NCBI GenBank assembly: GCA_007123785.1
Contig: SLGL01000316.1
Coordinates: forward strand, 1 to 12,331
Source of the DNA: Balneolaceae bacterium
Lineage (GTDB): Bacteria; Bacteroidota; Rhodothermia; Balneolales; Balneolaceae
Direction: 5' to 3'
Length of the DNA: 12,331 nt
The notes below the pieces were generated by a model, which saw only the letters and a program-made list of their open reading frames with translations, had not been told where the DNA came from and ran no database searches. Of this stretch, positions 6,541-12,331 are shown piece after piece (within the stretch, counting starts at the first letter, position 1; each line of letters begins with the position of its first letter). The translations under genes were made by a program, and so were the position numbers.

Positions 6541-8631
6541 ATGATCGAGATCATGAAAAACAATTATTTCAAACATTTACAGCTGCAAAAGCAACGTCTG
6601 CTATCTTTTCTGCTGGCAGGGCTGATACTCTTTTTATTAATACCGGTTGATGCGGCTGCTCAAAATGGTGTGACTCCCGAACACATTGCAAAAATGGAAA
6701 CCGTTACAAGTACCGCCATTTCTGATGACGGGCGTTTTATTGCCTACACCAAGAGTATTCCTGCTGATCCCTACAAAGAAAATGCAACGAACAGTACTCA
6801 CCTTTATGTTTTAGATGTAGAAGAGAGTATATCAAAACCTTATTACTCGGCCAGCTCGGTTGCATCTGTACAGTTCCGGCCTGGCACAAATACCATCTCC
6901 TTTTTGACCCAGCGTTCCGGTGATGATACCCGCTCACTCTACGAAGTCCCGCTGGACGGGGGAGAAGCTGTAAAAATATTTAGCTTTGATCGGAATATTT
7001 TGCTCTATACCTGGCATCAGGATGGTAACCAGATTGGTTTTGTTGCACCTGATGAAGCAGAATCGACAGAAAGTCCGCTGCCCTATCAGGCAGAAGTCTA
7101 TGAGGAGAACCTGCCCCAGCGCCTGGGTTACATCGCCAATGTAGTTGACCCAACTCAGGAAGCGAGGCATTTGCAGTTAGACGCTTCAATATACATGATG
7201 GAGTGGAGCCCGGATGGCAATCGAATCGCCGTTTCGGCGGCCCCAACGCCCAATATCGATGACTTTTATATGTTTCAGCAGGTTTTTGTTCTGGATTCAG
7301 AAACCACAGAAATTGTTGCAGAGATCAACAATGAGGGGAAAATAGGAAAGATTAGCTGGAGTCCCGACGGGCAAAGGCTGGCGCTTCGGGCCGGTTCCAA
7401 TATCCACGATCCGATTGACGGCCGAATTCTGATTGCATCAGCGCAAGGCGGTGTACCTGCTATTATAGACCGTGACTTTGAAGGAAAATATGAACAGATC
7501 GATTGGCACGAAGATGAGCGGATTCGTTTTCTCGCCAGTGAAAGCACCGCTTCTGTTTTGGGGAGCATTGGTGTGGACGGAACAGGAAAACAAACCTACT
7601 TGCGCGCGGAAGAACATGCTATCGGATCGTTCTCCAATTCGGATGACGGTTCATTCTCTTTTACAGCCAGCTCACCCACTCATCCAGCTGAAGTGTATCT
7701 GTTGGAAAGCGGTGCTGAAGAACCCGAGCGAATAACCTACAATAACCCCTGGCTCGACGGACTTGAACTGGGACGGCAGGAGGTAGTGAGCTACGAAGCC
7801 AGGGATGGTGAATTTAGCATTGAGGGAATGCTTATTTATCCTGTTGGGTATGAAGAAGGAACTCCCGTACCGGTCATTACAATGGTACACGGCGGCCCTG
7901 AAGCCCACTACAGCAACGGGTGGCTCACCAGCTACTCCATGCCGGGTCAGATGGCAGCGGCTAAAGGTTATGCCGTTTTCTATCCCAATTACCGGGGAAG
8001 CACCGGGCGCGGTATAGAGTTTATTTTCAGCAGTCAGGCCGATCTTGCAGGCAAAGAGTTCGATGATATTGTAGACGGTGTAGACTACCTGATCGAACGC
8101 GGTATTGCCGACGGCGCCCGGATCGGAGTTACCGGCGGTTCTTATGGTGGATATGCTTCAGCATGGATGAGTACATACTACTCCGACCGTTTTGCAGCTT
8201 CTGTGATGTTTGTGGGTATCAGCAATAACCTCTCCAAGTGGGGAACCAGCGACATCCCCGAAGAATTGTACCTGGTTCACTCGCGCGAACGAATGTGGGA
8301 ATCGGATGAAAAATGGATGGATTATCTGCGGCGAAGCCCTATCTACTGGGTGGACCGTGCAGAAACCCCGATTTTGATTATGCACGGTTCGGAGGATACA
8401 CGTGTACATCCCGGACAGTCTCTGGAGCTTTATCGCCATCTGAAAGTTCGCCGGCCTGAAGTACCTGTACGGCTGGTATGGTATCCCGGAGAGGGGCACG
8501 GCAATGCAAGAGCGGCTTCAAGGCTGGATTACACCTACCGGATGCTCCAATGGTTCGACACCTATCTGATGAGCGGAGATCCGTCAGCCGAAATGCCGCA
8601 CTGGGACCCGCCCATTCCCCAGAAAGAGTAA
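6541..8631 (+). CDS. Secreted S9 family peptidase (acylaminoacyl/dipeptidyl peptidase-like)
   Basis: This 696-residue serine peptidase of the prolyl oligopeptidase family probably acts in the periplasm or outside the cell on short peptides. A type I signal peptide fits residues 1-40 (basic region to 19, hydrophobic 20-34, V-D-A-A-A before Gln41). Residues about 45-400 form a beta-propeller with W-S-P-D-G repeats near 220-225 and 274-278. The C-terminal alpha/beta hydrolase domain starts near 420 and holds the H-G-G-P oxyanion-type motif (about 450), Y-P-N-Y-R-G-S, nucleophile S534 in G-G-S-Y-G-G, acid D619 in H-G-S-E-D, and H653 in G-E-G-H-G-N. The triad is complete and the length is usual for bacterial S9C-type enzymes. 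ATG at 6541 and ATG at 6553 are both possible starts, and both leave the signal peptide intact. No Shine-Dalgarno is seen. Exact specificity cannot be read from sequence. Confidence 0.95.
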   Translation: MIEIMKNNYFKHLQLQKQRLLSFLLAGLILFLLIPVDAAAQNGVTPEHIAKMETVTSTAISDDGRFIAYTKSIPADPYKENATNSTHLYVLDVEESISKPYYSASSVASVQFRPGTNTISFLTQRSGDDTRSLYEVPLDGGEAVKIFSFDRNILLYTWHQDGNQIGFVAPDEAESTESPLPYQAEVYEENLPQRLGYIANVVDPTQEARHLQLDASIYMMEWSPDGNRIAVSAAPTPNIDDFYMFQQVFVLDSETTEIVAEINNEGKIGKISWSPDGQRLALRAGSNIHDPIDGRILIASAQGGVPAIIDRDFEGKYEQIDWHEDERIRFLASESTASVLGSIGVDGTGKQTYLRAEEHAIGSFSNSDDGSFSFTASSPTHPAEVYLLESGAEEPERITYNNPWLDGLELGRQEVVSYEARDGEFSIEGMLIYPVGYEEGTPVPVITMVHGGPEAHYSNGWLTSYSMPGQMAAAKGYAVFYPNYRGSTGRGIEFIFSSQADLAGKEFDDIVDGVDYLIERGIADGARIGVTGGSYGGYASAWMSTYYSDRFAASVMFVGISNNLSKWGTSDIPEELYLVHSRERMWESDEKWMDYLRRSPIYWVDRAETPILIMHGSEDTRVHPGQSLELYRHLKVRRPEVPVRLVWYPGEGHGNARAASRLDYTYRMLQWFDTYLMSGDPSAEMPHWDPPIPQKE

Positions 8632-8667
8632 CATATTCCCTGTCTTATTTTGACAATTCGATACAAA

Positions 8668-8745
8668 AAACCCGCAAAGTTTAATACCGGAAATGACGAT
8701 ATGTTAAAAAGTGTATCGCAATAACGAGAAAAGCTTTACGGGTTT
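8668..8745 (+). terminator. Long-stem structure downstream of the S9 peptidase gene, possible terminator
   Basis: AAACCCGCAAAG (8668-8679) pairs with CTTTACGGGTTT (8734-8745) over 12 positions with one mismatch. Inside it CGATA (8697-8701) pairs with TATCG (8714-8718), giving a nested second hairpin. It starts 36 bases after the S9 stop. The 3' arm ends in TTT and is followed by ACGTTTAATC, so it is not a canonical intrinsic terminator. The long 54-base loop could also mean a structured untranslated region. Confidence 0.35.
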
Positions 8746-8784
8746 ACGTTTAATCTGCAGCTATTTTTTCGCTGATTCTATTCA

Positions 8785-8823
8785 TTTTCAGGGATTTAGT
8801 GTATACTTTAATCAACCTGAAAA
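8785..8823. promoter_or_regulatory. Inverted repeat enclosing a TATACT box, candidate promoter/operator of the AsmA-like gene
   Basis: TTTTCAGG (8785-8792) and CCTGAAAA (8816-8823) are perfect inverse copies. Inside, GATT (8793-8796) pairs with AATC (8810-8813), leaving AA 8814-8815 as a bulge. The 13-base loop holds TATACT (8802-8807), which resembles a -10 box about 58 bases before the ATG at 8865. No matching -35 is evident. The symmetry could be a repressor site over the promoter or a leader hairpin. Confidence 0.35.
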
Positions 8824-8864
8824 CGTGATTAACACCGAGCCTATATTCACTGAACAATCCTGCC

Positions 8865-10484
8865 ATGCCTTCAAAAAAAGCAAACAGTAAAAAACGGGGA
8901 TCCTTTTTCAGATCAAAAAAGGGAATTGCATTGCTTGTTGCTCTTTTTTTGGTAATTGCAGCAACAGTATTTTTTCTGTTACGGATTGAAGATATGGCCG
9001 AAAAGAGGCTGATTGATTTTATCAACACTGAACTTGCACCAAATGCAGAAATTGAATTCGGAGAGTTTTCTTTCTCAACATTTCCTGCCGGCCTTGAAAT
9101 TCGAGATGTCAGGCTGGTTCATATCACACCTTTTGAAGAACACACACCCGAAAAATCAGCAGATGCCGTGAAGGCGTTCGAGATCAGACGCCTTGAGTTT
9201 TCCGGTATTAATCTCTTCAGAATGTTGGTTACCAGGCAGTGGGGGCTTGAAGATATTAAAATCGAAGGGCTTGATTTTGAACTGGTTCCCATAAGTGATG
9301 GCAGACTGGCTGACGCTACACCTTTCCGGCAGCCCCCTCCATTCAGAATCGGTAAAATCACGGTAGATGATGCCAATTTTATTATTTTCAGGGAAAGAGA
9401 CAGTGAAGAGCCATCATACGAAATTCACCACATCTATTCAGAAATAGACAACTTTTCTGTCAGTGATATCGAAGAACCGTTTCACACCTATTTCGACCAC
9501 CTGCTGTTTCAGTCATCACTTTTTCAGTATCATACATCAAACGGGCATTACTCCATCGGGGTCGACAGTGTTTCGGTCAGTAGTCTCGAGGAGTACGTGT
9601 GGACGGGCAGAGGTTTTGTAAAACCCCACCTATCGGCCAATGAAATGGCCGGAGATATCGGCTATGAAACCGATCGTTTTGATGTTTTGTTTGATGAATT
9701 TACAGCACAAAATTTTGATGTGAACAGATGGCTTGCTGAGAATGAGCTTGTGGCTCAAAGCCTGGGAATTGAAAAACCATCCATCGATATTCACCGGGAC
9801 AAATCTTACCCCCGCGAAGAGAGAGATGAACGTTCATTACCGATTGATTACCTGAAGAAACTGCCCTTTACGGTTCAGATTGACTCGGTCTGGTGGAAAG
9901 ACGGATCTTTAAGCTATACCGAAGATTTTGCAAATGAAGGGCGAAAAGGAAACATCCACTTTAATGATACAGATCTGACTATCACTAAAGTTCAAAACAG
10001 AAGTATGGACGAGACTATCGAAGCCATGATAAGTTCCCGTTTTATGGGTATTGCTGATATCAGCCTTGAAGGTTCATTTTCGATGAATGAAACATCTGAT
10101 CACACCATAGCAGGGACATTGTCAGGTTTTGATTTGCAAGAGCTGAATGCATCTCTTGAAGAGTGGATATTTGTCCGGGTCAGAAGCGGCAGGCTTGAAC
10201 AGGCCGATTTTTATTTCGGGGCCAATGAAGAGAGAGCCGATGGAGAGCTGAGGTTTATTTACAGTGACCTTGAAATTCGATTTCTGGATGAGGAGTCCCT
10301 GGAAGAAACCCGGCGCAGACGATTACGCTCTTTTATTGCCAACCGTTTTCGGATTCATTCTCAAAACAGAATCGAAGACCCAAGAACCGGAACTATTGAC
10401 TTTGAACGCGATAAAGAACGTTCGGCATTTAACTACTGGTGGAAGTCTATCGCTTCTGGCTTGCTGGATAGTGTGAAACGATAA
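8865..10484 (+). CDS. AsmA/DUF748-like single-pass envelope protein
   Basis: This 539-residue protein has a basic N-terminus (Lys/Arg-rich 4-19), one membrane segment (about 20-39) and a long extracytoplasmic part with no cysteine. The body repeats short amphipathic beta-strand patterns of the AsmA/DUF748/YhdP type, for example L-E-I-R-D-V-R-L near 75-82, R-I-G-K-I-T-V-D-D-A-N-F near 161-172, and V-Q-I-D-S-V-W-W-K-D-G-S-L near 339-351. Such proteins span the periplasm and are linked in studied bacteria to phospholipid transport or outer-membrane assembly. The C-terminus has an Arg-rich run near 480-490 and ends in an aromatic-rich F-N-Y-W-W-K-S segment. The assignment rests on architecture and strand pattern, not a diagnostic catalytic motif, and the role here is inference. 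The ATG lacks a Shine-Dalgarno. It stands alone, 233 bases after the S9 gene. A secreted protein of unknown function is the alternative. Confidence 0.7.
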   Translation: MPSKKANSKKRGSFFRSKKGIALLVALFLVIAATVFFLLRIEDMAEKRLIDFINTELAPNAEIEFGEFSFSTFPAGLEIRDVRLVHITPFEEHTPEKSADAVKAFEIRRLEFSGINLFRMLVTRQWGLEDIKIEGLDFELVPISDGRLADATPFRQPPPFRIGKITVDDANFIIFRERDSEEPSYEIHHIYSEIDNFSVSDIEEPFHTYFDHLLFQSSLFQYHTSNGHYSIGVDSVSVSSLEEYVWTGRGFVKPHLSANEMAGDIGYETDRFDVLFDEFTAQNFDVNRWLAENELVAQSLGIEKPSIDIHRDKSYPREERDERSLPIDYLKKLPFTVQIDSVWWKDGSLSYTEDFANEGRKGNIHFNDTDLTITKVQNRSMDETIEAMISSRFMGIADISLEGSFSMNETSDHTIAGTLSGFDLQELNASLEEWIFVRVRSGRLEQADFYFGANEERADGELRFIYSDLEIRFLDEESLEETRRRRLRSFIANRFRIHSQNRIEDPRTGTIDFERDKERSAFNYWWKSIASGLLDSVKR

Positions 10485-10584
10485 ACTTGTTTAAAAATAG
10501 TGCCATGTCATACGTGAAAGTGTGAGAGAGTAAATTATAGATATATAGTTTTTTATGATCAATAATTTGGAATCATTAAATTAA

Positions 10585-10603
10585 ACACACTGTTTTTCTG
10601 CGA
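10585..10603 (+). repeat. 19-base motif shared with 6358-6376
   Basis: ACACACTGTTTTTCTGCGA here matches ACACCCTGTTTTTCTGTGA at 6358-6376 in 17 of 19 positions. Both lie in noncoding DNA on the plus strand, 183 and 255 bases before the starts of downstream plus-strand genes with signal peptides. It may be a regulator or promoter-related site, or chance in low-complexity DNA. Confidence 0.3.
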
Positions 10604-10694
10604 CATTTTCCCCTCAGCTGCGTTGAACCTAAAAGCAGGCATTAATATATCTCGATTCAAAAGTTGTAAGCTTATACCACATTACGTGATTTAA

Positions 10695-10757
10695 AAATAT
10701 GAAAAGGGAATAGGCACCAGCTTTTGCAAGCTCACCATTTTCATTCCCCCCATATTT
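10695..10757 (+). ncRNA. Nested hairpin, candidate structured RNA or terminator
   Basis: AAATATG (10695-10701) pairs with CATATTT (10751-10757), GGGAAT (10706-10711) with ATTCCC (10743-10748), GG 10713-10714 may pair with CC 10736-10737, and AGCTT (10719-10723) pairs with AAGCT (10728-10732) around TTGC. The three perfect stems share one axis and are separated by small internal loops. It is followed by an AT-rich, T-containing stretch. It might be the distal terminator of the AsmA-like transcript, a leader structure for the kinase, or a small RNA. The pairing is seen; the class is not recognised. Confidence 0.35.
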
Positions 10758-10817
10758 ATTTGATAAAATTTTTTATAATTCAAACATTAAATAATTATAG
10801 TATTTTGTGGGTTTGAA

Positions 10818-10847
10818 ATGAAAAAATCATTCAGCTTGAATGAATAA
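10818..10847 (+). other. Nine-codon upstream frame overlapping the kinase start
   Basis: ATG at 10818 opens a frame reading M-K-K-S-F-S-L-N-E and ending at TAA 10845-10847. The kinase ATG at 10840 lies inside it in another frame, so the two overlap by 8 bases. Translational coupling is possible, but no ribosome site is seen for either start. Confidence 0.25.
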
Positions 10848-12331
10848 AAAAAAGAATTTAAACAAAATATTTAGCTCTTTTTTAATTGGCTCAGTTTTAG
10901 CAATCATGTCTGGGTGGAATTTCGTTTATGCACAAAACGCGATTCCTGAAATCAAATCGGATACTGAAATTGCAATACAGGATACTGCCTATCTGCTTGA
11001 ACTGAATGAAAGAATAAAGAGCTTGCTGGAATCAGGCGGGCTGGCAGAATCAAGGCCTTTGATTGACGAAGCTATTCAACTTGCCAGGCTTTTGAATAAC
11101 ATTGAGGGAGAGTCATTTGCAATCAGCAACCTGAGCAACTACTACATAGATCGTGGAATGCCCGATTCCGTTTTAAATGAAATTGAACCGGATTTTGAAA
11201 ATTACAGGAATACACCCCACGAAATTCAAATAGGGAATAACATTGCCAATGCTCATGCTATGACAGGGAATTACCACCAGAGCTTGGAATATTATCTCGA
11301 TATGCGTGCTTTGGCTGCTGAACGCGGGGAGACACGAATGGAGATAGGTATTACCCAAAATATTGGCTTGAATTACAGTTCGCTGGGTGACATGCCGTCA
11401 GCTCTGGATCATTTTCTGAACAGTCTTGAAATGGCCGAAGAAATCGACGATACGCTCATTGTTGCCGTGGTGCTCGATAATATTGCCACTATTAATAAAA
11501 ATGAGGGGAATTTTGAAATTGCTGAAAATTACCTGGAACGTGCGCTCGGAATGAACCGCCAAATTAATAATCGCAGCAACCAGATTACTAATCACATGAG
11601 TCTGGGTGGACTATACAAAGAGATGGGTGAGTTTGAAAAAGCTCAGGAAAACTACTTTCGTGTACTCGAAATTGCAGAGGATTTAGGAAATAATCTTTCG
11701 CGGATGCAGGCTATTTATAATATGGGAATGCTGGCCATTGATATGGAAGAGTATAGCCGGGCCATGGAATTTTTTGAAGAATCTCTTGAACTGAGCCGTA
11801 AACATAATATTATGATCGGCAGCTATTTCAATCAATCCGGAATGGCTGATGTATACAGAAATCTTGGAGAGTACAACAACGCATTGGACCTTTACGAAAG
11901 AGCACTTGAAATTGCAAAAAATGCCGGCGCATCCGAATCCGTTTTAGCTACCCTCGAAAGGATGTATCAAACCTATGAAGAAGCCGGTGACACTCTCCGG
12001 GCTTATGAACACCTTAAGCAGTTCTCTTCAATGACGGATAGTTTAGCACGGACCGATCGGGAAAAAGCGTTAGCCAGACAAGAGGCTTTGATGGGATTGC
12101 GAATCGAACGGGAAAACCGCGAGATTCTTGAAAAATCCATGGAAGCTCAGCAGCGGCATACGCTGATCGTTACCTCTCTTTTGGCTGTAATTGTTCTTGT
12201 ACTGATAGCGGTTTTTGTTTTGTATCGCAAAAAGAAAAAAGCTAATAACCTTTTGAAAAAACGAACTGAAGAGCTATCGCAAGTCAATACTGTGAAAGAT
12301 AAACTTCTTTCTGTGCTGGCGCATGACCTTC
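10840..12331 (+). CDS. TPR sensor histidine kinase, truncated by the window end
   Basis: The first 497 codons of a membrane sensor kinase are present and the gene continues past the window. A signal peptide fits 1-31 (Lys-rich start, hydrophobic 11-23, V-Y-A before Gln32). About seven tetratricopeptide-like helical repeats follow at roughly 133-163, 172-202, 213-243, 252-282, 291-321, 331-361 and 371-400, each with the small/aromatic spacing and Ala/Leu pattern of TPRs. A charged coiled-coil region (401-440) leads to one membrane helix (441-462), a Lys/Arg patch, a second coiled coil and the HisKA H-box L-S-V-L-A-H-D-L, with H495 the expected phospho-acceptor. The sequence stops two residues later, so the ATPase domain is outside. 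This layout, a periplasmic TPR sensor joined to a cytoplasmic kinase, is frequent in Bacteroidota-like phyla. The ligand or signal is unknown. The start has an A8 run at codons 3-5 and no Shine-Dalgarno; ATG 10840 is chosen because it gives the signal peptide. Confidence 0.9.
   Translation, partial: MNKKKNLNKIFSSFLIGSVLAIMSGWNFVYAQNAIPEIKSDTEIAIQDTAYLLELNERIKSLLESGGLAESRPLIDEAIQLARLLNNIEGESFAISNLSNYYIDRGMPDSVLNEIEPDFENYRNTPHEIQIGNNIANAHAMTGNYHQSLEYYLDMRALAAERGETRMEIGITQNIGLNYSSLGDMPSALDHFLNSLEMAEEIDDTLIVAVVLDNIATINKNEGNFEIAENYLERALGMNRQINNRSNQITNHMSLGGLYKEMGEFEKAQENYFRVLEIAEDLGNNLSRMQAIYNMGMLAIDMEEYSRAMEFFEESLELSRKHNIMIGSYFNQSGMADVYRNLGEYNNALDLYERALEIAKNAGASESVLATLERMYQTYEEAGDTLRAYEHLKQFSSMTDSLARTDREKALARQEALMGLRIERENREILEKSMEAQQRHTLIVTSLLAVIVLVLIAVFVLYRKKKKANNLLKKRTEELSQVNTVKDKLLSVLAHDL

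Larger units (their letters stand above)
10485..10839. other. AT-rich intergenic region upstream of the sensor kinase gene
   Basis: These 355 bases contain no supported gene longer than a few codons. They include the second copy of a 19-base motif (10585-10603) and a nested hairpin (10695-10757) followed by a strongly AT-rich stretch (10757-10806). TATAAT occurs at 10774-10779 with TTGATA only 8 bases upstream, so that pair is not a standard promoter. A nine-codon frame starts at 10818 and overlaps the kinase start. Confidence 0.5.

Noticed and set aside
8750..9028. 92-residue minus-strand frame
   Set aside because: It overlaps the signal/membrane segment of the AsmA-like gene and the candidate promoter palindrome, so it is a shadow frame.
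10760..10779. TTGATA ... TATAAT as a kinase promoter
   Set aside because: The spacer is only 8 bases, far from the 16-18 needed for a standard promoter.
1..12331. CRISPR arrays, tRNA or rRNA genes, toxin-antitoxin pairs, defence islands
   Set aside because: I searched by eye on both strands. There are no regularly spaced repeats, no cloverleaf or rRNA signatures and no paired small genes.

Overview
The window looks like ordinary chromosomal DNA from a free-living, probably marine or halophilic member of the Bacteroidota/Balneolota/Rhodothermota side of the tree. This is inferred from moderate G+C with AT-rich intergenic DNA, A/T-rich leaders that mostly lack a Shine-Dalgarno sequence, a secreted S9 prolyl-oligopeptidase-type enzyme, a Tat-exported alkaline phosphatase, and a periplasmic-TPR sensor kinase of the type common in those phyla. 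I cannot name the genus from sequence alone.

Layout. (1) 62-949, +: an N-terminally truncated IS256/MULE-type transposase-like frame whose catalytic residues are mostly replaced. (2) 950-1544: gene-poor DNA with two adjacent GC-rich hairpins (1261-1309). (3) 1545-3239, +: an AbgT-family membrane transporter with all six functionally studied MtrF residues conserved. (4) 3304-4218, -: a tandem-domain universal stress protein, convergent with the transporter. (5) 4219-4704: an intergenic gap with several small inverted repeats, one resembling the 1261 hairpin. (6) 4705-6168, -: a Tat-exported PhoA-family alkaline phosphatase. (7) 6169-6540: the divergent promoter region. (8) 6541-8631, +: a secreted S9 family peptidase with beta-propeller and intact Ser-Asp-His triad. 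(9) 8632-8864: intergenic DNA with two inverted-repeat structures. (10) 8865-10484, +: a single-pass AsmA/DUF748-like envelope protein. (11) 10485-10839: AT-rich DNA with a nested hairpin. (12) 10840 to the window end, +: a TPR sensor histidine kinase cut off at its phospho-acceptor histidine.

The genes do not form one operon. Spacing is wide (64-600 bp), and orientation changes between abgT/usp and phoA/S9, so most are probably single transcription units. A shared theme is the cell envelope and nutrient scavenging: phosphate release outside the membrane, peptide hydrolysis, a transporter, an envelope-anchored AsmA-like protein and a sensor kinase. No defence system, CRISPR array, tRNA or rRNA is visible. 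The most unusual items are the degenerate transposase frame, the hairpin elements at 1261-1309 and 10695-10757, the long inverted repeat enclosing a promoter-like box at 8785-8823, and the short overlapping upstream frame at the kinase start.
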